From CAWEHU01 sp963808965 (GTDB lineage: Bacteria; Pseudomonadota; Alphaproteobacteria; Acetobacterales; Acetobacteraceae), in contig CAWEHU010000007.1 of assembly GCA_963808965.1 (NCBI GenBank), positions 1-64,000 on the forward strand: DNA of 64,000 bases, written 5' to 3'. Made by a program: the position numbers and the translations under genes. The stretch's first letter is position 1. Each line of letters begins with the position of its first letter. Below are positions 8,473 through 17,484 of this stretch, in pieces. The notes under the pieces are model-generated. The model was not told where the DNA came from. It worked only from the letters and a program-made list of their open reading frames with translations, and did not search any database.

Positions 8473-8792
8473 TGCTATGTCTCCGTTCTGTGCCGGGCTG
8501 ACGTGAGCTGAGCTAGTCTTTTCCCGAGCCGCCAGGGGCCGCAACGGCCCCTTTTGGCAGACCCACCCTCGTAACTGTGACCGGAACATGCTTCCGCCGG
8601 GCCGGTTCCACCGAGAGCGCCGGGAGCCGGAAGTATCCTGGGCCGCGCGTCCAAGCTCAGGGGCAGCGGTCCTGCTTTGCGTGATTGTCCCGGTTCTGCT
8701 TCCTCCCCCTGAAAGGATCAAGAAAGTCCTTGCATTCCTCCACGACCGGCCGATCACAGGAGGAGGGAAGAGTTTGACACGGGAGGGAAGTC
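8473..8792. other. Divergent intergenic region
   Basis: 320 bp between two divergently transcribed genes. It contains the GC hairpin at 8535-8551 and otherwise no gene that I can support. Confidence 0.4.
8535..8551. promoter_or_regulatory. GC-rich hairpin with T-run in divergent intergenic region
   Basis: Perfect stem GGGGCC/GGCCCC with a 5-base loop, followed on the plus strand by TTTT. It resembles an intrinsic terminator but lies between two gene starts, so it could be a leader hairpin of the minus-strand gene starting at 8472 or a terminator of a short antisense transcript. Confidence 0.4.
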
Positions 8793-9488
8793 ATGCCCGA
8801 GCGGCCGTTTAGCCGGTCCGATCTCGAGATTCTAAAGCAATGGGATACGCCTACAATCTGCAACGCGCTCGAGTTGATCGTGCCGGAGCGTCGCGCTATC
8901 GGCTTTACGGTCGAACCGATGGTCGCCGTGGACGCCAAGCTGCCGCCCATCGTCGGGCTGGCGCGGACCGGCACCATCCGCGCGAAGGAACCGCCACGCG
9001 GGCCAGTTGCTGATCGGGTCGCGTGGTACGACTATGTTGCGGATGCCGATCTGCCGACCGTGGTCGTTATTCAGGATGTGGACGATCGCCCCGGCTACGG
9101 CGCGTTCTGGGGGGAGGTGCAGTCCACCATCCATAAGGCGCTCGGGGCCGTGGGCTGCGTCACGAATGGTTCGTTCCGCGATCTAAGTGCCTGGGCGCAA
9201 GGCTTCCAGATGATCGGGGGACGCATCGGTCCGAGCCATGCGCATGTTCATATGGTCGATTTCGGCAAACCGGTGAACGTATTCGGCATGCAGACCGCGC
9301 ATGACGACGTAATCCACGCCGACTACCACGGCGCTGTCGTGATTCCCCGCGATGCGGTCAGGAAACTCCCCGATGCGGTCGCGCTCATTGCCCGGCGGGA
9401 GAAGGTGATTCTCGATGTGTGCATCGCCCCTGATTTTACCCCAGCAAAGCTGCGGGAGGCGATTCGCAAAGCCGGGGAGATCCACTGA
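8793..9488 (+). CDS. RraA-like / HMG-CHA aldolase-fold protein
   Basis: 231 residues of the RraA/demethylmenaquinone-methyltransferase-like fold. Features: WDTPTICNALEL near the N-terminus, the central GEVQSTIHKALGAVGCVTNGSFRD (which holds the usual substrate-loop GG/GE and the Arg-Asp pair), and DYHGAVVIPRDAV near the C-terminus. The family contains RraA (RNase E inhibitor), which lacks catalysis, and 4-hydroxy-4-methyl-2-oxoglutarate/oxaloacetate lyases, which use a divalent metal bound by the Asp of SFRD. The retained Arg-Asp suggests a lyase-type member, but context gives no pathway. GGGAGGG lies 4 bases before the ATG. Confidence 0.8.
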   Translation: MPERPFSRSDLEILKQWDTPTICNALELIVPERRAIGFTVEPMVAVDAKLPPIVGLARTGTIRAKEPPRGPVADRVAWYDYVADADLPTVVVIQDVDDRPGYGAFWGEVQSTIHKALGAVGCVTNGSFRDLSAWAQGFQMIGGRIGPSHAHVHMVDFGKPVNVFGMQTAHDDVIHADYHGAVVIPRDAVRKLPDAVALIARREKVILDVCIAPDFTPAKLREAIRKAGEIH

Positions 9489-9523
9489 ACGGTGGCCGCT
9501 CCCTTCCGGAAGCGATCACACCC

Positions 9524-10831
9524 TCAATTTGTATACAGATCGGCGCGCGTCAGCGGCAGTCCCGACGGCCCTCGCACCCGCTTCGAGGCAAGCGTCTGGT
9601 AGATCCCGACCGTGTTTCGCTCGAATGCGATCGAGCATCCCGCGAGATATGCGAGCCAAAGTCTAGTTGTCACGCTGCCGACCTCGCGTTCGGCCGGCTC
9701 GCGGTTCGCGAACAGACGGTCGTGCCAGAGCCGGCAGGTCCGGGCATAGTGTTCGCGCCAGCCTTCCACGTCGTGCACTTCGAAGCCGTGGCGCTGAAGG
9801 TTGGCGATCGACATGCCGAGATGGTCCAGCTCGCCGCCCGGAAAGATGTATCGGATCAGCGCTGTATATTCCGGAGGCCGGCGCCGAAAGCGCCTCTCGT
9901 CGCGCTTGGCCGGGCGAGCGATGGCGTGATGCAGATAAAGGCCACCAGGACCGAGCAGCCGGTTGATCGTCGCGAAGTAGGCACGGTGGTTCGCCAACCC
10001 GACCTGCTCGAACATGCCGATCGAAGCGATCTTGTCGAACGGTCCCTCGACATGGGTGTAATCCCGCAGCTCGATCGTCACGCGATCGTTCAGGCCGGAG
10101 CGCTTCACACGCTCCTGCGCATACGCATACTGCTCTTCCGACAACGTAACGCCGTGCGCGCGTACGCCGAAGTGCTCGGCCGCATGGCACAGCAGCGCGC
10201 CCCAGCCGCAGCCGATGTCGAGGAACCGCTCGCCCGACTTAAGGCGGAGTTTGCGGCAGATCATATCGAGCTTGTCGCGCTGGGCGGTGGCGAGATCATT
10301 CCCCGGCATCGTGAAGTACGCGCACGTATAGACCATCCCGGGATCGAGAAAGAGCGCGTAGAACGCATTCGACACGTCGTAATGATAACCGACATTCGCT
10401 TTGTTCGCACCCTCGGTTCCATCCGCCCGCGCGCGGTCGCCACGCACGCCGGCGAGCGGCCATGGGCCACCGCGCGATACGGTGAGAAATCGCGCTCCGG
10501 TCGCCAGCACGAGTTGCTTATCCAGATTGCGGAGAAAGGCTTTCGTGCGCACCTTTGGCCGCCGCGCCACGAGGTCGAAGATCGAGCCGTTGCGAATATC
10601 GACGCGGGCGGCGACCCAGAGATTTGCGAGCGTCTCGATCTTTGGCCGGCGGATCAGCGCCGCGACCGCGCCTTCGTCCGCGATGGCGATGGCGAGTGCG
10701 TCAGGGGGCAGACGGTCCGGCACCGTCGAGCCGTCCCACAGGATGAAGCCGAGATCGAGCGCGAGCCGCTCCCGGGCGTGGGCGAGCAGGCGTTTGAAGC
10801 TTTGCAGGCGTTCGGTTGCGGGCAGGGCCAT
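9524..10831 (-). CDS. Cyclopropane-fatty-acyl-phospholipid synthase
   Basis: About 435 residues. The N-terminal part (ERLALDLGFILWDGST) is the lipid-binding domain of CFA synthases. The C-terminal part is the SAM-dependent methyltransferase: YHYDVSNAFYALFLD, motif I LDIGCGWGALLCHAAEH, then the CFA signature IGMFEQVGLANHRAYF and FPGGELDHLGM. It transfers a methylene group from SAM to unsaturated acyl chains of membrane phospholipids. The start is uncertain. The ATG at 10831 has GGGAG directly against it, and a TTG 12 bases upstream has better spacing from AGGA. Its N-terminus lies 118 bp from the divergent alcohol dehydrogenase start. Confidence 0.88.
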   Translation of the reverse strand: MALPATERLQSFKRLLAHARERLALDLGFILWDGSTVPDRLPPDALAIAIADEGAVAALIRRPKIETLANLWVAARVDIRNGSIFDLVARRPKVRTKAFLRNLDKQLVLATGARFLTVSRGGPWPLAGVRGDRARADGTEGANKANVGYHYDVSNAFYALFLDPGMVYTCAYFTMPGNDLATAQRDKLDMICRKLRLKSGERFLDIGCGWGALLCHAAEHFGVRAHGVTLSEEQYAYAQERVKRSGLNDRVTIELRDYTHVEGPFDKIASIGMFEQVGLANHRAYFATINRLLGPGGLYLHHAIARPAKRDERRFRRRPPEYTALIRYIFPGGELDHLGMSIANLQRHGFEVHDVEGWREHYARTCRLWHDRLFANREPAEREVGSVTTRLWLAYLAGCSIAFERNTVGIYQTLASKRVRGPSGLPLTRADLYTN

Positions 10832-10948
10832 CTCCCATTGCAAAAGCCATCCTTGCGCATCGGGTAAGTCGAGAACCTGCCGTGGCGCAAGCCGCGCCGG
10901 CGCTGTATGCCGAATGGCGCGCTGGCACGAACGGAGGAGGGCATCGCC

Positions 10949-12133
10949 GTGACCGCATCGAGCCTCAGCATCGCTTCTCCCCGCCTGATGCTGGTCGGGG
11001 GCGGAGCCGTAGGTCAGGGGGCCGAGGTCCTGGGGAAGTTCGGCCTGCGACGACCGCTGATCGTCACCGACCCGTTCATGGTGTCCTCGGGTCTGGTCGA
11101 GCGCTGCCGGGACCCCCTCGCGCAAGCCGGGATAGCGGTTGACATCTTCAGCGAGACCGTGCCGGAGCCGATCGATACGGTCGTGGAGGCGGGCGCGGCC
11201 AGGCTCGCGGACGGCTCCTTCGACTGCCTGATCGGTTTTGGCGGCGGATCACCCATCGACACGGCGAAGGCGATGACGATCCTCGCCAGTGGCGGCGGCA
11301 AGATGCGCGACTACAAGGTGCCGGTGCAGGCTGACCGTGCCGCGCTCCCGGTGATCGCGATTCCGACCACCGCCGGCACCGGAAGCGAGTGCACACGGTT
11401 CACGGTTATCACCGACACCGAACGCGACGAGAAGATGCTGATCGCCGGCCTGGGCGCGCTGCCGCTTGCGGCGATCGTCGATTACGAGCTGACCTTCAGC
11501 GTGCCCCCGCGCACCACCGCGGATACCGGGGTGGACAGCCTGACCCACGCGCTGGAGGCGTATGTGTCGCGGCGGGCCAATCCGTTCTCCGATGCCCTCG
11601 CACTGGCGGCGATGACGCTGATCGGGAGGCACATCCAGGCCGCATACACGGAGCCGAACAACGCCCGCGCGCGCGAGGGCATGATGCTCGGCGCCTCGCA
11701 GGCGGGGCTTGCCTTCTCCAACAGCTCGGTGGCCTTGGTGCATGGCCTGTCGCGGCCGATCGGCGCGCATTTCCATGTGCCGCACGGGCTCTCGAACGCC
11801 ATGTTGTTGCCCGCCGTCACGCAATTCAGCGTGGAGGGGGCGCCGCAACGTTACGCCGAAGCGGCACGGCGAATCGGCTTCGCTGCCCCCGGCGACGAAG
11901 ATCCGGTCGCGACGGGTAAACTGACCGCCGGTCTCATAGCCCTGAACAGAGAGCTTAACGTGCCGAGTCCGCGGGGCTGGGGCATCGCGCAGGACGCGTG
12001 GGAGGCGAAGCTCAATCTCATGGCGGACCAGGCGCTCGCCTCGGGCAGTCCCGCCAACAACCCGCGAGTTCCCAGCAAGGCCGAGATCGTCGGACTGTAC
12101 CGACAGGTCTGGGCGGGAGAGGTGGGGGAATAG
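10949..12133 (+). CDS. Iron-containing alcohol dehydrogenase
   Basis: About 394 residues of the group III Fe-ADH family. NAD-binding features GFGGGSPIDTAKA and IPTTAGTGSECT lie at about residues 90-150. The metal-site region is DSLTHALEAYVSR, then LVHGLSRPIGAHFHVPHGL, with the Asp and three His expected for Fe2+. The start is taken at the GTG at 10949 because GGAGGAGG lies 8 bases before it; the upstream ATG at 10907 has no ribosome-binding site. It likely oxidises or reduces a small alcohol/aldehyde pair. The substrate cannot be read from sequence, and it is not in an obvious operon. Confidence 0.88.
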   Translation: MTASSLSIASPRLMLVGGGAVGQGAEVLGKFGLRRPLIVTDPFMVSSGLVERCRDPLAQAGIAVDIFSETVPEPIDTVVEAGAARLADGSFDCLIGFGGGSPIDTAKAMTILASGGGKMRDYKVPVQADRAALPVIAIPTTAGTGSECTRFTVITDTERDEKMLIAGLGALPLAAIVDYELTFSVPPRTTADTGVDSLTHALEAYVSRRANPFSDALALAAMTLIGRHIQAAYTEPNNARAREGMMLGASQAGLAFSNSSVALVHGLSRPIGAHFHVPHGLSNAMLLPAVTQFSVEGAPQRYAEAARRIGFAAPGDEDPVATGKLTAGLIALNRELNVPSPRGWGIAQDAWEAKLNLMADQALASGSPANNPRVPSKAEIVGLYRQVWAGEVGE

Positions 12134-12143
12134 CTGGAGTGAT

Positions 12144-12920
12144 TCAGTGTAGCCTGGGCTGCTCCCGCCAAGCCTGAAGCCAAACGGGCACGGCGGCGAA
12201 GGGGAGCGGGCGCGAGACGAGAAAACCCTGCGCCTGGTCTGCGCCCAGCTCTCGCATCGCCCTCCAGGTGCTCAGGTCCTCGACACCCTCGGCGATAACG
12301 GTCAAGCCCCGCGCCTTGGCAGTTTCGATGGTGCGCGCCAGGAAATTCAGGGTATCGGCATCGTGTCCCGCCTGTTGCACGACCGCCTTGTCCAGCTTCA
12401 TCGCCGTGAACGGCATCTCCATCATGGCTTCGTGCTGGGGTACCGCAGGGCCCACGTCGTCGATCGCGAGGCCGTAGCCCGCCCGCCGGAGCCGCTCGAT
12501 CGCCACGCGGAGAGCAGCCAGATCGGCAACCGGCCGGCTTTCCGTGAGTTCGACGATGATCCTTTCGGCCTCCAGTCCAGCCTCTTTCCGGCGCGCATCG
12601 AGCCGATCGACGGCCTCCGGTACCAGCAACAAATCCAGCGGTAGATTGATCGCGAGAGAGAGGCGGGCCGCGGCGAAGATCGGGGAGGCGAGATCGGCGA
12701 ACGCGCGCCCCGCCACGATATCGGTCAACTCCTGAGCCAGCCCGGCGGCTTCGATTTGGGGCACGAACAGATCCGGCGTCAGGGTCCCGCGTGCGGGATG
12801 GTTCATCCGCGCCAACGCCTCAAGACCAACGGGCGCGGCGTCCCAGAGTGCCACGATCGGTTGATACCGAGTCTCGATCATGCAGCCGGCGATGGCTTGG
12901 CGTAGCTCAGGACCGTCCAT
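12144..12920 (-). CDS. EAL-domain protein (putative c-di-GMP phosphodiesterase)
   Basis: 258 residues, almost entirely an EAL domain without GGDEF or sensor domain. The signature Glu is in LEALARMNHP (about residue 35). The metal-binding residues appear in order: N in AINLPLD, E in VELTES, D-D in LAIDDVG, K in KLDKAVV and E in IAEGVED. So the catalytic set looks complete and hydrolysis of cyclic-di-GMP is plausible. The start at 12920 is preceded by GGAG 12 bases upstream; a GTG at 12971 would add 17 residues. The gene is convergent with the alcohol dehydrogenase, 10 bp away. Confidence 0.85.
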   Translation of the reverse strand: MDGPELRQAIAGCMIETRYQPIVALWDAAPVGLEALARMNHPARGTLTPDLFVPQIEAAGLAQELTDIVAGRAFADLASPIFAAARLSLAINLPLDLLLVPEAVDRLDARRKEAGLEAERIIVELTESRPVADLAALRVAIERLRRAGYGLAIDDVGPAVPQHEAMMEMPFTAMKLDKAVVQQAGHDADTLNFLARTIETAKARGLTVIAEGVEDLSTWRAMRELGADQAQGFLVSRPLPFAAVPVWLQAWREQPRLH

Positions 12921-13474
12921 TTTGGCATTATCGCTCCGGCGATCCCGGCTTGGCGAGAGCGCGCGCGCCACAGAGCGGCCACTGGCGGATGTAATGACGC
13001 CAACGCGCGGAGGATTTCGACCCGGTCGCCCCGAGTAGAAGCATTTCGGTGCCGGACGCCGCCTCTCCGCTTGTGAGACCGACGAAGTCGCCCATCAGTT
13101 CGCCCGCGCAGGCCGGCTCGATTAGGAGGTGGGAGGTACCTCGTCCTGACGCCTGACAAGCAACGAAAGGGCGTCACGCGCGGACAGAGGCGGGTGAATG
13201 AGCGGTACCGCCAAGTTTCACGGCTGCCGCGCGCACAGCCCGCTCCCACCGGTGACTGTCGCTAACGAGCAGAAGGTTGATGGCAGCGGGCATTGGATCA
13301 AACTTCACTCCCCGCATACAAAGATATGGAAAAATCACGGTGCGATAGAGGGAGAAACGCTAAATGATGCTATGAGGTGGTGAAATCCGCGCGAGCGAAC
13401 TCTGGCCTGATGGCGCTCGGGCCATGCACAAGCTTCAGGTCACGCGTTTTCCGGGCGGTGTTCGGAAAAGACGA
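12921..13474. other. Intergenic region between secF and the EAL gene
   Basis: 554 bp without a gene I can support. An open minus-strand frame of about 80 codons runs into the EAL gene's 5' region (from about 13170) but has no start codon and no family resemblance. The part 13270-13390 is noticeably less GC-rich. Confidence 0.4.
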
Positions 13475-14440
13475 TCACGGGCGGGCAGCGGTCGCCTTGT
13501 TCGCGGACTGGCGCACCGGCGCATTGTCCCGCCGCAAGCGGTTTTCCCCCAGGAACAATAGAATCGGCGCCGCGATGAAGATCGAGGACGAGGTGCCGAC
13601 CACGATGCCGAACAGCATCACCCAGGCGAAGCCGGAGATCGACTCGTTGCCGAAGAGCGCGAGCGGCAGGCTGGCGAGGAACACTGTCATCGAGGTGCCC
13701 AGGGTGCGGTTCAGGGTCTCGTTGATCGACAGGTCGATGAGTTGGCGCAACGGCATCGTTTTGTATTTGCGAAGATTCTCGCGCACGCGGTCGTACACGA
13801 CGACTTTGTCGTTCGTGGAATAGCCGATCACGGTCAGGATCGCGGCCACCATGACCAGGTCGAACTCGATCCGCGTGAGTGCGAGGAAGCCGATGGCCTT
13901 CGTCGTGTCGAGGATCAGGGTCGCGACCGCGCCGACCGCGAACTCCCACTCGAAGCGGAACCAGATATAGGCGAGAATCATCAGCAGGCTGATGCCGAGT
14001 GCGAGCAGGCCGTCGCGGAACAGTTCGGAGGAGACCGAGGCTCCGACCGCATCGGTGCGAACGATGCGTGATCCGGGCGCCGCTTGATCCAGTGCCTGGC
14101 GCACACGGTTGACCGTCGCTTGCGTGTTCTGTTCACCGGCCTGGCCCTGGAGCCTGATAAGCACGTCGTTGTCGGCTCCGAAGCGTTGCACGCCCTGCTC
14201 GCCGACATGCTCGCCGGCCAGCGCCGACCGGATCTTGGCGAAGTCGGCCGGTTCGGGTGTGCGGACCTCCATCACGATGCCGCCGCTGAAATCGATGCCA
14301 AGATTGAGGCCTGGGTGGAAGAACAGCACGACCGAGGCGGTGGAGAGCACCGCGGAGACGACGAGCCCCAGAATGCGGCCGCGCATGAAGTCGATGCGCG
14401 TGTCGTCGGGAACGAGGCGGAAGAGGGGGCGGATGAACAT
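13475..14440 (-). CDS. secF: Protein translocase subunit SecF
   Basis: 321 residues with six expected membrane segments. The N-terminal FIRPLFRLVPDDTRIDFM and GLNLGIDFSGGIVMEVR (the P1 periplasmic head) and the conserved TNDKVVVYDRVREN plus NETLNRTLGTS identify SecF. With SecD it forms the proton-driven complex that completes export through SecYEG. The start is the ATG at 14440; a TTG at 14449 is possible. It lies 173 bp after secD on the same strand, and the gap is filled by a palindromic repeat element (14490-14583) rather than the usual close spacing. Confidence 0.95.
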   Translation of the reverse strand: MFIRPLFRLVPDDTRIDFMRGRILGLVVSAVLSTASVVLFFHPGLNLGIDFSGGIVMEVRTPEPADFAKIRSALAGEHVGEQGVQRFGADNDVLIRLQGQAGEQNTQATVNRVRQALDQAAPGSRIVRTDAVGASVSSELFRDGLLALGISLLMILAYIWFRFEWEFAVGAVATLILDTTKAIGFLALTRIEFDLVMVAAILTVIGYSTNDKVVVYDRVRENLRKYKTMPLRQLIDLSINETLNRTLGTSMTVFLASLPLALFGNESISGFAWVMLFGIVVGTSSSIFIAAPILLFLGENRLRRDNAPVRQSANKATAARP

Positions 14441-14489
14441 GGCGATCAAAACCTAGCGGGGGAGAGGCCCGAACGGCCCCTTTTCCGTG

Positions 14490-14583
14490 CATCCCCGCGA
14501 AGGCGGGGAACCAGAGAAGCTGAGGGTCACAACGACTCGCCCCGTTCGCGGAACGGCCTCGGTCCCCGCCTTCGCGGGGATGA
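14490..14583. repeat. Paired palindromic intergenic repeat (copy 1)
   Basis: Two hairpin arms, TCCCCGC-gaag-GCGGGGA at 14492-14509 and TCCCCGC-cttc-GCGGGGA at 14563-14580. Each is self-complementary, and each is the reverse complement of the other. They are separated by about 50 bp, so the whole unit could also fold as one long hairpin. It sits inside the secD-secF gap. A second, diverged unit of the same design is at 36146-36231. Confidence 0.75.
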
Positions 14584-14613
14584 GCGGAAAAGAGATCGGC
14601 GGCTTCATTGGCG

Positions 14614-16191
14614 TCAGACCGGAAGCAGTTGCGGCCGATTGGCCACATACCAGCGGGAGACGAGAAGGCGCGTCAGCATCCAGTTGGTGAACATCGTTGT
14701 GACGATCCCGATCGTGATCGTAAGCGCGAAGCCGCGGACCGGGCCGGTGCCGAACACGAACAGCATCACATGGGCCAGGAAAGCGGTCATGTTACTATCG
14801 AAGATGGTGCCGTAGGCACGCCTGAATCCTGTTTCCAGCGCCGAGAGCGGGGGACGGCCGTGTCGCGATTCCTCGCGGATGCGCTCGTTGATGAGGATGT
14901 TGGCATCCACGGCCATACCGAGCGTGAGCAGGATTCCCGCCATACCCGGCAGCGTGAGGGTGAACTGGCCGAGCGACATTATCGCCACGAGCAGAATGAG
15001 GTTCACCACGACGGCGATATTCGCGAACCAGCCGAATAGCCCGTAGAACGTGCCCATGAAGCCGATCACGAGCAGGAATCCGACGATCAGCGAGATCGCG
15101 CCCGCCCGGATCGCATCGGCGCCCAGCTCGGGGCCGACGCTCCGCTCCTCCACGACAGTCAGCGGCGCGGGCAATGCACCGGCGCGGAGCAGCACGGCGA
15201 GATCGTTGGCCGAGGCGGCGGTAAACTGGCCGCTGATTTGACCGCGGCCGCCAGTGATCGGCTCGCGGATCACCGGGGCGCTGATGATCTGATTATCCAG
15301 CACGATCGCGAAGCGGTGGTTGACGTTGGCGCGGGTCACGTCGCCGAAACGTCGCGCGCCGACCGAGTTGAAGGTGAAGTTCACCACCCATTCGCCGGTC
15401 TGCCCGTTGTTCCCTGCGCGGGCGTCGGTCAGATCACCGCCGTCCACGTCCACCCGGCGGCGGACCGCGAGCTTTTGGGCGGGGTTGTTCTGCATCGGCA
15501 GATATTCGTCCCCGGGCGGCGGCGGGCCGCTCGCGGCGGGATTGGCGGACTCGTCCACGAGCTGGAACGTCATGTGGGCGGTCTTGCCCAGCAGTTCCTT
15601 GATCCGGTTCGGGTCCTCGATGCCTGGGAGCTGGACCACGATGCGGTCGGTGCCCTGGCGCGTGATCTGCGGGTCCACCACGCCCGTTTCGTCGATGCGG
15701 CGGCGGACGATCTCGATCGATTGCTGGACGGCGGCGGTGGCCCGCTCGTTCAGCGCGACCGGGGAGAGCGTGAGCGTGATCGCACCATCCGGCGTCGAAG
15801 CGAGATCCAAATCCGGTCGCCCGGTCGCGCTCTCGGCGGCGGCGAGGGGCCGGAGCGCGGCCATCGCTTCCTCCGTGCGCGCGGGGTCGCGTAGGCGGAG
15901 CAGCACCCGGTTCTGGTCGGGCTGGGCGACGAGGCCCTGATAGAAGATGTTTCCGGGACGGAGCGCCTGGCGCACGGCATCCGTCAACGCCTCCAGGCGC
16001 TCCTTGATGACCGCCTTCATATCCACTTCCAGCAGCAGATAGCTGCCGCCGCGCAGGTCGAGGCCCAGGTGGACCGTACGCCAAGGCAGCCAAGCCGCCG
16101 GGGCTGGGATCAGGTTCGGAATGCAAAGGAGCGCGCCAAGGATGCAGACGCTCAGGATGAGCGTGGTCTTGAGGCGGCTGAAATACATCAT
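14614..16191 (-). CDS. secD: Protein translocase subunit SecD
   Basis: 525 residues. The N-terminal membrane segment is followed by the hallmark LGLDLRGGSYLLLEVD (P1 domain) and the RRIDETGV/RIVVQLPGI region. The C-terminal six-helix membrane domain includes GMAVDANILINERIREE and DSNMTAFLAHVMLF. SecD partners SecF in late protein export. I start it at the ATG at 16191 (MMYFSRLKTTLILSV), which places the first membrane helix correctly; the ATG at 16236 adds unrelated residues. No yajC gene is seen upstream; instead a divergent oxidoreductase follows at 16371. Confidence 0.95.
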   Translation of the reverse strand: MMYFSRLKTTLILSVCILGALLCIPNLIPAPAAWLPWRTVHLGLDLRGGSYLLLEVDMKAVIKERLEALTDAVRQALRPGNIFYQGLVAQPDQNRVLLRLRDPARTEEAMAALRPLAAAESATGRPDLDLASTPDGAITLTLSPVALNERATAAVQQSIEIVRRRIDETGVVDPQITRQGTDRIVVQLPGIEDPNRIKELLGKTAHMTFQLVDESANPAASGPPPPGDEYLPMQNNPAQKLAVRRRVDVDGGDLTDARAGNNGQTGEWVVNFTFNSVGARRFGDVTRANVNHRFAIVLDNQIISAPVIREPITGGRGQISGQFTAASANDLAVLLRAGALPAPLTVVEERSVGPELGADAIRAGAISLIVGFLLVIGFMGTFYGLFGWFANIAVVVNLILLVAIMSLGQFTLTLPGMAGILLTLGMAVDANILINERIREESRHGRPPLSALETGFRRAYGTIFDSNMTAFLAHVMLFVFGTGPVRGFALTITIGIVTTMFTNWMLTRLLVSRWYVANRPQLLPV

Positions 16192-16370
16192 GACGGGCAG
16201 GCAACTCCAACGGCGGCGCGCCGTGGCGCCCCGCATTCACCCCCTCGGGGCCGAGTGGGCGCGGAGAATGGCGATGGGGCTCGGGCGATGCAACCCCGGC
16301 GCTCGGCGCGAGCCCGGTTGCCGCGTGGGGCGGTAGCGGCCGATAACAGCGGGCCAGGGAGGACCGGCCG

Positions 16371-17348
16371 ATGGGATCAGCGGGATTGCGCGTCGGCGTA
16401 GCGGGCGCCGGGCATTTCGGCCGCCATCACGCGCTCAAGGTAGCGGCGTCCGAGCGGGCTCTGTTGGCTGGAATCTACGATCCCGACGAGGAACGCGCGA
16501 AGACGGTCGGGTGGGAGGCGGGCGCGCCGTCGCTCGCCTTCGAGAGTTTGTTGGCCGGCTGTGACGCGCTGATCGTGGCCGCCCCCGCCGAGGCGCATCA
16601 TCGACTCGCCGCCGCCGCTCTACGGGGGAGCAAGCACGTTCTGGTGGAAAAGCCGATCGCGGCGACCCTCGAGGAGGCGGACGATTTGGCCGCGCTCTCG
16701 ATTGAGCGGGGCCTCGTGCTGCAGGTCGGGCATTTGGAGCGATTCTCCGCCGCGCACGGCGCAGTGGCAGGGCGAATGGGCCGGCCGCTCTATATCGAGG
16801 CGACCCGGATCGCGCCGTTCAAGACGCGCGGAACGGACGTTTCGGTCATCCTGGACCTGATGATCCATGACCTCGATCTGATCCTGTCCCTGGTCGAGAG
16901 TCCGCTCGAGAGCGTGGATGCCGTCGGCGCCGCGGTCGCGAGCCCGCACGAGGACATCGCCAACGCCCGCGTTCGCTTCCAGAACGGCAGCGTTGCGACG
17001 ATCACCGCCAGCCGGATCTCGTTTCGGACCGAACGGCGGATGCGGGTGTTCGCCCAGAACGGCTATCTGGCTGTCGATTTTGCGAGTCGCCGGCTGACGG
17101 CGATCGCACGCGGGCGAGGGAAGCCGATCCCCCAGGTCCCGGAGTTCGGCATGGAGGATTTCTCTTGGGAAGAACATGACGCCCTGGCGGCCGAGCACGC
17201 GGCCTTCTACGCGGCCGTGCTCGACGGCGCGCCCGTGGCGGTGGACGTAGCGGCGGGGCGGCGGGCGCTGGCCGCCGCATTGGCCGTGATGCAAGCGATG
17301 GAGGAATCGCGGGCGCGCGTCCGGGCGTCGGGACTGATTCGCGATTAA
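16371..17348 (+). CDS. Gfo/Idh/MocA-family oxidoreductase
   Basis: 325 residues. The N-terminal Rossmann fold has the dinucleotide motif GVAGAGHFGRHH, then HVLVEKPIA with the family's EKP motif (about residues 89-97). The C-terminal part has DLMIHDLDLILSL, which supplies the usual active-site His/Asp. Members oxidise or epimerise sugars and related compounds with NAD(P); the actual substrate is not shown here. In several alphaproteobacteria a similar protein sits beside lipid-A genes, but none are present in this window. The ATG at 16371 is preceded by GGAGG. Confidence 0.85.
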   Translation: MGSAGLRVGVAGAGHFGRHHALKVAASERALLAGIYDPDEERAKTVGWEAGAPSLAFESLLAGCDALIVAAPAEAHHRLAAAALRGSKHVLVEKPIAATLEEADDLAALSIERGLVLQVGHLERFSAAHGAVAGRMGRPLYIEATRIAPFKTRGTDVSVILDLMIHDLDLILSLVESPLESVDAVGAAVASPHEDIANARVRFQNGSVATITASRISFRTERRMRVFAQNGYLAVDFASRRLTAIARGRGKPIPQVPEFGMEDFSWEEHDALAAEHAAFYAAVLDGAPVAVDVAAGRRALAAALAVMQAMEESRARVRASGLIRD

Positions 17349-17389
17349 CTTCCGCTCACCTCGCCAAGAAGCCCGCCCACTTCGCAAGC

Positions 17390-17428
17390 GAAGCTGATCG
17401 AGGCCTGGGGCAAAGAATGTTCAGCTTC
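17390..17428. promoter_or_regulatory. Inverted repeat after the Gfo/Idh gene
   Basis: Perfect 8-bp inverted repeat GAAGCTGA ... TCAGCTTC, spaced by 23 bp. It could be part of a terminator structure or a binding site upstream of the symporter operon. Confidence 0.35.
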
Positions 17429-17446
17429 GTAATATGTGGTATAGCC

Positions 17447-17470
17447 GGATTCGTGCCTGTTGACGAATCC
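17447..17470. promoter_or_regulatory. Inverted repeat just upstream of the DUF3311-symporter operon
   Basis: Perfect 8-bp arms GGATTCGT and ACGAATCC, separated by 8 bases, ending 14 bases before the DUF3311 start codon. Its position over the probable promoter/leader suggests an operator or leader hairpin. Confidence 0.45.
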
Positions 17471-17484
17471 GCGGGGAGGCGAGC

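Noticed and set aside
12921..13180. Open minus-strand frame upstream of the EAL gene reading like protein (LLIEPACAGELMGDFVG)
   Set aside because: No start codon or ribosome-binding site, no family match, and a length expected by chance at this GC content.
14490..14583. CRISPR-like repeats
   Set aside because: There are only two arms and they are inverted, not direct, repeats without spacers of regular length.
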